DNA of 6,509 bases from CAZTQN01 sp964615765 (GTDB taxonomy: Bacteria; Planctomycetota; Phycisphaerae; Phycisphaerales; UBA1924), in NCBI GenBank assembly GCA_964615765.1, contig CAZTQN010000069.1, positions 1 through 6,509 on the forward strand, in the 5' to 3' direction. Every line of letters begins with the position of its first letter. Within the stretch, counting starts at the first letter, position 1. A model generated the notes under the pieces. The model ran no database searches. It was not told where the DNA came from and saw only the letters and a program-made list of their open reading frames with translations. The position numbers were made by a program, and so were the translations under genes. Positions 1-4,785 of the stretch are shown piece after piece.

Positions 1-273
1 CACCAGGCCCATGCCGGCGAACGTGGTCGAGCCCGCCGCGCCGCCGCTCGTTCCGGACCCGCTCCGCGCGATCGTGATCACCAGCACGCTCGCCGTGCTC
101 TCTTCCTTGCCGCTGTCGGCCCGGGGCAGGTTGACGGCCATGCCGCGCTCGCTGGCGAGCTTGCCGACGATCAGGAAGAAGATGATCAGGCACATGACCA
201 CGTCGATCAGCGGCGTGACGTTGATCGCCTCCGCGCCGGATTCGTGCGAGCCTGTCAGCCGTCGTCGTCGCAT
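1..273 (-). CDS. ExbD/TolR-type biopolymer transport protein (3' end beyond window)
   Basis: This gene begins at ATG 273 and is cut by the window edge after 91 codons, so only the N-terminal part is seen. Residues 17-35 read INVTPLIDVVMCLIIFFLI, the classic ExbD/TolR signature: a short cytoplasmic N-terminus followed by one membrane helix with a conserved Asp, here D24. In this family that Asp lies in the proton path of the ExbB-ExbD or TolQ-TolR motor, which uses the proton motive force to energise outer-membrane transport or envelope constriction. After the helix the periplasmic part starts, with a Ser/Gly-rich loop near residues 71-82. The gene follows the ExbB-like gene by 60 bases and is surely its partner. 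Only a weak AGG sits about 9 bases before the ATG. Whether it serves a TonB-like, Tol-Pal-like or other system cannot be told from this window. Confidence 0.93.
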   Translation of the reverse strand, partial: MRRRRLTGSHESGAEAINVTPLIDVVMCLIIFFLIVGKLASERGMAVNLPRADSGKEESTASVLVITIARSGSGTSGGAAGSTTFAGMGLV

Positions 274-333
274 GAAGTTCAGCCTGGTCGATGCCCGGTC
301 GTGCTGGAGAACGATGCCGTCGCGCGGTGCGCC

Positions 334-1314
334 TTACCGGGCCGGGCCGGAGTTCGGGGCCGCGGCCGCCGGGCCCGCCGCCGAGCGAGCGCCCGCCGGT
401 GTGCCGGCGCGGGCCGCGCCGGGGCGGGCCTCCACGCCGCGGAGACGCGGGTCGGCCGGCAGCAGTTCGATCAGGTTCGAGCCCGACACGATCGCCCGCG
501 TGCACAGCCGATCCACCAGCGAGCGGTACAGCCCGAACACCGTCAGGCACGGCACCGCCAGCAGCAGCCCCAGCAGCGTGTGGAACAGCGCCTTGGCGAT
601 CCCCGTCGACAGCGTCGCCGGGTTTGCTTGCCCACCCGACCCGCCCAGTTCCGCGAACGCGATGATCATCCCGTACACCGTGCCCGCGAGCCCGAGCAGC
701 GGCCCGAGGTTCCCGATCACGTTCAGCGGCTCGATCTTCCGGAACCACCGCGCCGATTCTTCGCTCGCCGCCAGTTCCGCCGCCTCGCGCACGGCGTTCA
801 TGTCGTCGCCGGGCGAGTCCATCGCCGCCCGCACGACGCGGCTGACCATCGCGCCGTCGTCGTTGACGAACTGGCGCAGTTCGCCCCAGCGCTGCGTGCG
901 GGCGAGGTTGGCGATGATCTGCTCCGGCTCGCGCGGGGCGATGTTGGCCTGGCGGATCTCGATGATGCACTTGATGATGATCGTCCACCCGGCGATCGAC
1001 CCGATCACCAGCAGGATCGTGAACAGGTCGAAGCTCTTGGCGAACAGGTCGCGCAGCGTGGGCCCGCCGAGCGCGGCGTCCCCGCCCGCACCAGCCGCGC
1101 CCGCCGCGCCCCCCGCGGGCGCTGCCGGGGTCGAGGCCGGCGCCGCACCGCTCCCGGCGCTCTGCGCGAGGACCTCGGTGGCGCCATAGCAGGCGACCAT
1201 CACGATCGCGGCCAGCCCGACCAGCCGGAGCGAACCCGCCAGCCGCAGCACCCGCGTCCACACCCCGCCCGCCGTGCTTGACCCTGCCCCGCGCGTTGTT
1301 CGATGTGTCATCAT
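334..1314 (-). CDS. MotA/TolQ/ExbB-family proton channel with signal peptide
   Basis: The 326-residue product is the channel half of an ExbB/ExbD-type energiser in the inner membrane. Residues about 31-50 form a hydrophobic signal-like segment ending in VLAQSA, a plausible signal peptidase site. An Ala/Pro/Gly linker (about 52-84) follows, then a membrane helix near 98-119 (FTILLVIGSIAGWTIIIKCI), a cytoplasmic stretch, and the two helices of the MotA/ExbB domain at about 198-222 (IGNLGPLLGLAGTVYGMIIAF) and 241-266 (KALFHTLLGLLLAVPCLTVF). The C-terminus (about 296-326) is a low-complexity Ala/Pro/Gly tail. Classic ExbB and TolQ lack a cleavable signal plus long linker; this extended form resembles versions I associate with planctomycetes and relatives. 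The ATG at 1314 (or an adjacent in-frame ATG at 1311) lies 10 bases after the TsaE-YacG stop, with no clear Shine-Dalgarno, so coupling to the upstream gene is likely. The next gene is its ExbD partner. Confidence 0.93.
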   Translation of the reverse strand: MMTHRTTRGAGSSTAGGVWTRVLRLAGSLRLVGLAAIVMVACYGATEVLAQSAGSGAAPASTPAAPAGGAAGAAGAGGDAALGGPTLRDLFAKSFDLFTILLVIGSIAGWTIIIKCIIEIRQANIAPREPEQIIANLARTQRWGELRQFVNDDGAMVSRVVRAAMDSPGDDMNAVREAAELAASEESARWFRKIEPLNVIGNLGPLLGLAGTVYGMIIAFAELGGSGGQANPATLSTGIAKALFHTLLGLLLAVPCLTVFGLYRSLVDRLCTRAIVSGSNLIELLPADPRLRGVEARPGAARAGTPAGARSAAGPAAAAPNSGPAR

Positions 1315-1324
1315 TGGCCCGAGT

Positions 1325-2047
1325 CTACGTCTCGCCGAAGTCGTCCGGTCCGATCGGGCGTCCCACGCGGTACGCCTCGGTCAGCCATCGCCCGAGGTCC
1401 GCGCCCCGGCAGCGGTCGCTGCAGAACACACCCCATCCCCCCACCCCGCCCGCGGCCGCTTCGCCGCCGGGCGCCTGTACCGTCCGCCCGCACACCGGGC
1501 AGCGCACCCGCTGCGGCTCGGACATATCCAGGACGCGCAGCAGCCCCCATTCCTTCCGCCCCGTCCACGCGGGCGGCGCCAGCAGCGTCACCGAGCGCCC
1601 GCCTGCCCCCTCGCCGTCGGGGTCGATACGCACCCGCGCCACCACCGGCTCCGCCGCGAGCCCCGCCGCCACCCGCTCGCCCCACTCGATCACCACCACC
1701 TTGGACCCATCCGCCAGCCGATCCCACCCGAGCCCGTCGAGGTCGTCCGGCCCGGACAGGCGGTACGCGTCCATGTGCACCAGCGGCGTGCCCAGCGCCC
1801 GCACGGGCGGGTACTCGTGCGCGATGACGTACGTGGGGCTCGCAACCAGCGACTCTTCAACGCCCATGGCCCGGGCCATGCCGCGGACCAGGCGCGTCTT
1901 GCCCGCGCCCAGCGGGCCGTCGAGCAGCACGATGTCCCCCGGGCGCACGATGGCGCCCAGGCGTTCGCCGATGTCGATGGTTTCCGGCTCGCCGCGGCTG
2001 GCCGCCCGGATGACCACGCCGCCCGAACCGCTGTTCGGCCCATTCAT
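1325..2047 (-). CDS. tsaE: TsaE (t6A tRNA-modification ATPase) fused to a YacG-type zinc finger
   Basis: The 240-residue product joins two families. Residues about 10-172 are TsaE (YjeE), the P-loop ATPase that works with TsaB/TsaC/TsaD to make N6-threonylcarbamoyladenosine on ANN-decoding tRNAs. It shows the Walker A GPLGAGKT (44-51), SPTYVI (70-75), HMDAYRL (91-97) and EWGER (121-125), all usual TsaE landmarks. Residues about 175-240 match YacG, the small zinc protein known as a DNA gyrase inhibitor in E. coli: C183PVC186, then FCSDRC with C209 and C213, then DLGRWLTEAYRV. No stop separates the two parts. I chose ATG 2047 because it overlaps the upstream dehydrogenase stop as ATGA and leaves a normal TsaE N-terminus. 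An in-frame ATG at 2092 would add 15 residues lying within the upstream gene. An internal ATG at 1525 could also yield a free 66-residue YacG. Confidence 0.93.
   Translation of the reverse strand: MNGPNSGSGGVVIRAASRGEPETIDIGERLGAIVRPGDIVLLDGPLGAGKTRLVRGMARAMGVEESLVASPTYVIAHEYPPVRALGTPLVHMDAYRLSGPDDLDGLGWDRLADGSKVVVIEWGERVAAGLAAEPVVARVRIDPDGEGAGGRSVTLLAPPAWTGRKEWGLLRVLDMSEPQRVRCPVCGRTVQAPGGEAAAGGVGGWGVFCSDRCRGADLGRWLTEAYRVGRPIGPDDFGET
1328..1525 (-). other. yacG: YacG-like zinc-finger domain with possible internal start
   Basis: This is the C-terminal segment of the TsaE fusion, beginning at an internal ATG (1525-1523; MSEPQRVRCPVC). It carries the four-Cys pattern CX2C-X22-CX3C and the following DLGRWLTEAYRV, which line up with E. 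coli YacG (CPTCG, FCSKRC, DLGEW). Translated from the internal ATG it would be 66 residues, about the size of stand-alone YacG (65 in E. coli, from memory). The Cys-Cys spacer is slightly enlarged by a Gly/Ala-rich insert (residues 193-205 of the fusion). There is no convincing Shine-Dalgarno before the internal ATG, so separate translation is only a possibility. Confidence 0.8.
2044..2047 (-). promoter_or_regulatory. ATGA stop/start overlap, Gfo/Idh/MocA to TsaE-YacG
   Basis: The ATG of tsaE (2047-2045) and the TGA of the dehydrogenase (2046-2044) form an ATGA overlap. There is no clear Shine-Dalgarno before it. This classic coupling arrangement is the main reason for preferring the 2047 start over the in-frame ATG at 2092. 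Confidence 0.8.
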
Positions 2048-3189
2048 CGGGCCGGCGCCGGCGCCTTGGGCACGACGACCGTCGGCCGCCACGACGTCCA
2101 GTCCGCCCGCGTCGCCTCAACGATCCGCTCGGCGGTCCGCACGTTGACGAAGCCCGCCTGCGCGTCGATCTCCGGCTGGCGCCCCGTCCGCACGCACTCA
2201 ATGAACGCGCGGATCTCCATCAGGATCGGCTCGGCGTCGTCGACGGTCAGGTTCTCGAGGTTCACGAGTTCCTGCCACTTCAGGTCCGTCAGGTCGGCCC
2301 CCTTGCGGAGCTGCTCCCGGACTTCCTGCATCTGCAGCTCGTTCGCCGTGCGACGGATCACCGTGCCGCGCTTGGCCGCGTAGTCGATCTTGATGTACGC
2401 GTTCTCGCCCGTGATGCGGGTGACGCGTTCGGTCTTGAGCGCCAGGCGGCTGGCGGTGATGTTGGCCACGCACCGCCCGCCGGGACGCCCGTCCTCGCCT
2501 TCGGGCAGGTTCCAGGCCAGACGCGCGTTGCAGATGTCCTCGTGCTGCGTGATCACGGGCACGCCCGAGGCGTGGATCTCGTCCGGCTCGCGCCCGCCCA
2601 TGAGCATGAGCACCACGTCCAGGTCGTGGATCATCATGTCCATCACCACGCCGACGTCCACCGAGCGGAACGTCATCGGGCTCACGCGGTGCACTTCGAT
2701 GAACCGCGGGATGATCGGCAGGTTGTGCACCTGCTCCTGGCGCAGGGCCCGCATGATCGGGTTGAACCGTTCGATGTGCCCGACCATCAGCACGCCGCGG
2801 GACGCGTCGGCGGCCTGCTTGATCGCCAGTGCGTCCTCGACGGTCCCCGCCAGCGGCTTTTCGACCAGGCACGACACGCCCGCGTTCAGCAGCTGGGTCG
2901 TGACGGCCTTGTGGGCCGTCGTCGGGACCGCGACGCTGACCGCGTCCACGCCCGCCTTGATCAGGTTCTCGACGGTGTGGAAGTGCCGGCACCCCCACTG
3001 CTCCGCGACATCGCCGGCCCGATCAGCGCTGGCGTCGACCACGCCGACGAGTTCGGTGTCCGGCTGCTGGGCGTACACGCGGGCGTGGTGGCGCCCCATT
3101 CGACCGACGCCGATCACGCCGCAGCGCACGGGGCGCCCGCCGCTCGATCCGCCCAGCCCACGCCGCATGGTCGTCCCGCTGGCGCTCAT
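2044..3189 (-). CDS. Gfo/Idh/MocA-family NAD(P)-dependent oxidoreductase
   Basis: This is a full-length (381-residue) Gfo/Idh/MocA dehydrogenase, likely cytoplasmic. The N-terminal Rossmann fold starts with CGVIGVGRMGRHHARVYA (23-40), the dinucleotide-binding glycine motif. EKPLAG (110-115) carries the catalytic Lys K111. GHIERFNP (137-144) and GVVMDMMIHDLDV (180-192) give the usual G-x3-D-x3-H-x2-D pattern, with D184 and H188 as the expected catalytic pair. The C-terminal half is the alpha/beta substrate domain. The HIERFNP and MIHDLD motifs recall sugar-nucleotide dehydrogenases such as UDP-GlcNAc 3-dehydrogenase (GnnA), which acts before lipid A acylation, and also inositol-type dehydrogenases. 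The substrate cannot be fixed from sequence alone, and no lpx or sugar gene is next to it here. Its ATG overlaps the thioredoxin stop by one base (TGATG) and its TGA overlaps the tsaE ATG (ATGA), so it sits mid-operon. A second Met (residue 8) is a minor alternative start. Confidence 0.92.
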   Translation of the reverse strand: MSASGTTMRRGLGGSSGGRPVRCGVIGVGRMGRHHARVYAQQPDTELVGVVDASADRAGDVAEQWGCRHFHTVENLIKAGVDAVSVAVPTTAHKAVTTQLLNAGVSCLVEKPLAGTVEDALAIKQAADASRGVLMVGHIERFNPIMRALRQEQVHNLPIIPRFIEVHRVSPMTFRSVDVGVVMDMMIHDLDVVLMLMGGREPDEIHASGVPVITQHEDICNARLAWNLPEGEDGRPGGRCVANITASRLALKTERVTRITGENAYIKIDYAAKRGTVIRRTANELQMQEVREQLRKGADLTDLKWQELVNLENLTVDDAEPILMEIRAFIECVRTGRQPEIDAQAGFVNVRTAERIVEATRADWTSWRPTVVVPKAPAPAR

Positions 3190-3191
3190 CA
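3187..3191 (-). promoter_or_regulatory. TGATG stop/start overlap, trx to Gfo/Idh/MocA
   Basis: The thioredoxin TGA (3191-3189) shares its last base with the dehydrogenase ATG (3189-3187). Such one-base overlaps usually mean termination-reinitiation coupling. This supports co-transcription and the chosen start of the dehydrogenase. Confidence 0.8.
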
Positions 3192-3527
3192 GGCCTTGGC
3201 CCCGGCGCTGCTCAGCGCCTCAACGAAGGCCCCCTTGACCTGCAGCCCCACGATCTTCTTGACCACCTGCCCGTTGTTGAACACCAGCACCGTCGGGATC
3301 GCCATGATCCCGTACTTCATCGCCGTCTGCTGGTTGGAGTCGATGTCCAGCTTGCCGACCTTCACCTTGCCGACGAACTCGTCGGCCAGCTCGTTGATCG
3401 TCGGGCCCAGCGTCTTGCACGGCTGGCACCACTCGGCCCAGAAATCCACCAGCACGGGCACGCTGCTCTTCATCACTTCCTGATCGAAGTTCGCGTCCGT
3501 GAACTCCCTGACATTCGCGCTCGCCAT
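3189..3527 (-). CDS. trxA: Thioredoxin with WCQPC active site
   Basis: The 112-residue product is a single-domain cytosolic thioredoxin, normal in length for the family. VLVDFWAEWCQPCKTLGP (26-43) holds the redox pair C34 and C37. The cis-proline loop is AIPT (77-80, cis-Pro P79), and a typical C-terminal beta hairpin and helix follow (VFNNGQVVKKIVG). The active site is WCQPC instead of the usual WCGPC, a change at the residue that tunes redox potential. The start at ATG 3527 is supported by an AAGGAG Shine-Dalgarno 10 bases upstream and by alignment to the thioredoxin N-terminus (MASANVREFTDANFDQEV). The reading frame stays open further upstream, but that part has no thioredoxin homology. 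It is the first gene of the five-gene run, following a 313-base spacer. Confidence 0.95.
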   Translation of the reverse strand: MASANVREFTDANFDQEVMKSSVPVLVDFWAEWCQPCKTLGPTINELADEFVGKVKVGKLDIDSNQQTAMKYGIMAIPTVLVFNNGQVVKKIVGLQVKGAFVEALSSAGAKA

Positions 3528-3537
3528 GACTTGCTCG

Positions 3538-3543
3538 CTCCTT
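3538..3543 (-). promoter_or_regulatory. Shine-Dalgarno site of the thioredoxin gene
   Basis: On the minus strand this reads AAGGAG, 10 bases before ATG 3527. It is the only strong ribosome-binding site I can see in the window, and it settles the thioredoxin start against the longer open frame upstream. The genes downstream in the operon show little or no such site, which fits translational coupling from this entry point. Confidence 0.8.
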
Positions 3544-3562
3544 GCTCTTCGTCGACCGCTGT

Positions 3563-3592
3563 GGGCGGGGTGCGGGGTTGCGGGGGGGTGGG
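3563..3592 (+). other. G-quadruplex motif in the trx leader (plus strand)
   Basis: Five G tracts of 3, 4, 4, 7 and 3 bases (3563-3565, 3567-3570, 3574-3577, 3582-3588, 3590-3592) are separated by loops of 1 to 4 bases. That satisfies the canonical G3+N1-7 rule. The G-rich strand is the template strand for the trx operon. The motif lies between the -10 candidate and the Shine-Dalgarno, so the leader RNA would be C-rich there. Confidence 0.6.
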
Positions 3593-3597
3593 TGGCG

Positions 3598-3603
3598 ATC
3601 ATA
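3598..3603 (-). promoter_or_regulatory. Weak -10 promoter candidate for the trx operon
   Basis: On the minus strand this reads TATGAT, one mismatch from the sigma-70 -10 consensus, about 71 bases before the thioredoxin ATG. In a stretch this GC-rich, an AT-biased hexamer stands out. No TTGACA-like -35 box lies 16-18 bases upstream; that position is GTGG-rich. This is suggestive only. Confidence 0.3.
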
Positions 3604-3789
3604 CGCCCGCCCCACCACCACCACTGCCCGGTGACCCGCGTCCCCGATCCATCACCCCCCGCGGTGCAGCGGCAGCGGCCCGGGCAAACCCCCAGAATCC
3701 GCGCCTCACCGCTCAACCCCCGTTCAACACTCAGATGCTCGGACGTTACGGCCGGCAGCCACCAACTGGTGACCGCCCATCGCAGGCTC

Positions 3790-3817
3790 GGGGGAGGGGG
3801 GGAGGGGGGGGAGGGGG
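3790..3817 (+). other. Strong G-quadruplex motif with single-A loops
   Basis: On the plus strand the tract pattern is G5-A-G7-A-G8-A-G5. Four long G runs with one-base loops are the most stable class of predicted intramolecular quadruplex. It lies about 24 bases past the methyltransferase stop. The minus-strand transcript carries the complementary C-rich, G-free sequence, which is the kind of RNA that Rho factor binds. It could therefore mark the end of the methyltransferase transcript. That role is inferred. Confidence 0.65.
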
Positions 3818-3818
3818 A

Positions 3819-3840
3819 GCCGGGGCGAGATCGGCCCGGC
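3819..3840 (-). terminator. GC hairpin after methyltransferase stop (weak terminator candidate)
   Basis: A six-base perfect stem (GCCGGG/CCCGGC) with a 10-base loop begins directly after the TAA of the methyltransferase. It is followed in the transcript by a C-rich run, not a U tract, so it is not a canonical intrinsic terminator. It may act with the downstream C-rich tract as a Rho-dependent end or 3' stabiliser. Confidence 0.3.
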
Positions 3841-4617
3841 TTACTTCTTCGCGTGCACGTCGTACCACCCGTTCGAGATCGTCGGCTGCTTCTCCTGAGC
3901 CCGCTTGAGGGCCAGGTACATTTCCATCGTCTCGTCCAGGCCCATCCACGTGCCGATGGTTTCCTCGCCGAACGGGCCGGAGGAGTGCGGCGGGAACATG
4001 TGCTGCACGAACACGCCTTCCTTCGGCGGGTTGGGCAGGGGCGTGGCCCAGTTCAGGTTCTGGTTGACCAGTTTGAACTGGCGGTACCCGAGCACGGCGA
4101 GGAACGACAGGCTCTCGGCGTCGTGGACTTCGACGCTGAAATACGGCGAGCGGAAGCCGCGCCCGCCGTTGAACCGCACCATGGACTTGAGCACCTCGAC
4201 GTCGCCGCCCTCGATGTCGCTCTTGATGTAGTACACATCGGGATACTGGCGGAGCAGGTCGTCGAAGACGATCACCGGCGAGGAGATCTTCTCGAAGCGG
4301 GTGCCTTGCCGGGTGCCGTAGTTGGCGTCGGTGCTGGACCAGTCGTCCTTGTCGAGGTTGACGTAGAACTCGACCGTCCCGCCGCGGCGGGATTCGTCGG
4401 CGATGGCGCCTTCCAAGAGCACCAGCCGCTCCGACCGCAGCGCCCCGGCGAAGCGTTCGCGCAGGCGCGCGTTCAGGCGCGGGTTGGCCTCGACCGCGAT
4501 CACGCGGTAGCCCTTGGCCAGATAGAACTCGGTGTCGTCGCCGGTGTGGGCGCCAACATCGATGATCACCCCCAGCGGGGCGGCGGTCGGGATCGGCAGC
4601 GGAGTGGGGTTGCTCAC
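3841..4617 (-). CDS. FkbM-family SAM-dependent methyltransferase
   Basis: From GTG 4617 the product is 258 residues, a normal length for FkbM-type methyltransferases (Methyltransf_21). The S-adenosylmethionine site is clear: VIIDVGAHTGDD (17-28, motif I) and VIAVEANP (39-46, with E43 expected to hold the ribose hydroxyls). Further family marks are WSST (93-96), and YYIKSDIEGGDVEVLK (129-144), equivalent to the usual KIDIEGxE-VLxG segment. Members methylate oxygen atoms on sugars, polyketides or glycans; the substrate here is unknown and no biosynthetic cluster surrounds it. The start is uncertain. The frame stays open upstream to an ATG at 4779, but those 54 extra codons are largely heptamer repeat (peptides such as PPASRLP and FPESRIP), so I prefer the GTG, although it lacks a Shine-Dalgarno. 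It lies 168 bases after yifB and may share its transcript. Confidence 0.85.
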   Translation of the reverse strand: MSNPTPLPIPTAAPLGVIIDVGAHTGDDTEFYLAKGYRVIAVEANPRLNARLRERFAGALRSERLVLLEGAIADESRRGGTVEFYVNLDKDDWSSTDANYGTRQGTRFEKISSPVIVFDDLLRQYPDVYYIKSDIEGGDVEVLKSMVRFNGGRGFRSPYFSVEVHDAESLSFLAVLGYRQFKLVNQNLNWATPLPNPPKEGVFVQHMFPPHSSGPFGEETIGTWMGLDETMEMYLALKRAQEKQPTISNGWYDVHAKK

Positions 4618-4632
4618 GGGAGGTTGCTCGGG

Positions 4633-4702
4633 GGGAGGCGGGATTCGGGATTCGGGAAACGGGAGGCGGGAAGCGGGAGGCGGGAAGCGGGAGGCGGGAA
4701 GC
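4633..4702 (+). repeat. Heptamer tandem array, consensus GGGANNC, 10 units
   Basis: Ten consecutive seven-base units in perfect register: GGGAGGC, GGGATTC twice, GGGAAAC, then GGGAGGC and GGGAAGC alternating three times. The last 42 bases (4661-4702) are thus three exact copies of a 14-base unit. Every unit keeps GGGA and a final C, with only positions 5-6 changing. The G3N4 layout means any four adjacent units fit a plus-strand G-quadruplex. Short tandem heptamers are known in some cyanobacteria (STRR sequences); the function here is unknown. Confidence 0.95.
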
Positions 4703-4729
4703 GGCGCAAGCCGCGGCGGCTCTTTCCCC

Positions 4730-4757
4730 CTCGGCCCTCGGCCCTTGGCCCTCGGCC
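4730..4757 (-). repeat. Second heptamer array, CTYGGCC, 4 units, inverted relative to the first
   Basis: On the plus strand there are four seven-base units, CTCGGCC twice, CTTGGCC, CTCGGCC. Read on the minus strand this is GGG-CCGA-GGG-CCAA-GGG-CCGA-GGG-CCGA followed by a G5 run, again a G3N4 pattern. It lies close after the yifB stop on the coding strand, so the G tracts would be present in the mRNA itself. Confidence 0.85.
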
Positions 4758-4785
4758 CTTCCGTACCCCCACCCCCCATCCTAAC

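Larger units (their letters stand above)
3528..3840. other. 313-base spacer between the methyltransferase and trx
   Basis: No gene is supportable here. Reading in the direction of transcription, it holds a GC hairpin directly after the methyltransferase stop, a run of C tracts separated by single bases, about 180 bases without a clear signal, a weak promoter candidate near 3600, a second G/C-biased tract, and the thioredoxin Shine-Dalgarno. Frames that remain open through it reflect high GC rather than coding. It is the likely site of the promoter for the downstream five-gene run. Confidence 0.6.
4618..4785. other. Repeat-filled spacer between yifB and the methyltransferase
   Basis: This 168-base gap is dominated by two seven-base-period arrays in opposite orientation, described separately. 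The remainder is G/C-biased sequence (minus strand G6-T-G5 just after the yifB stop). An ATG at 4779, six bases past the yifB stop, opens a frame that reads through the whole spacer into the methyltransferase. I see no promoter-like sequence and no intrinsic terminator. Confidence 0.65.

Noticed and set aside
11..1281. Long plus-strand open frames opposite the exbB and exbD genes
   Set aside because: They mirror the minus-strand coding sequence in a GC-rich background, have Arg/Ala/Pro-rich compositions and no family motifs; the minus strand has clear ExbB and ExbD signatures.
2048..2092. TsaE start at ATG 2092
   Set aside because: It would add 15 residues inside the dehydrogenase gene without TsaE similarity; the ATGA junction at 2047 is the better start.
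1274..2383. Plus-strand open frames across tsaE and the dehydrogenase
   Set aside because: These are shadows of two well-supported minus-strand genes, rich in His/Arg/Pro from reverse-complement codons.
3612..3622. Short CAC triplet run upstream of trx
   Set aside because: Under four full units and in a compositionally biased spacer; not enough to call a repeat element.
3528..3716. N-terminal extension of thioredoxin from an upstream in-frame ATG
   Set aside because: The extra residues are low complexity and unlike thioredoxin, while ATG 3527 has a good Shine-Dalgarno and gives the standard protein length.
4633..4702. CRISPR array
   Set aside because: The units are 7 bases long and directly adjacent, with no unique spacers and no cas genes nearby.
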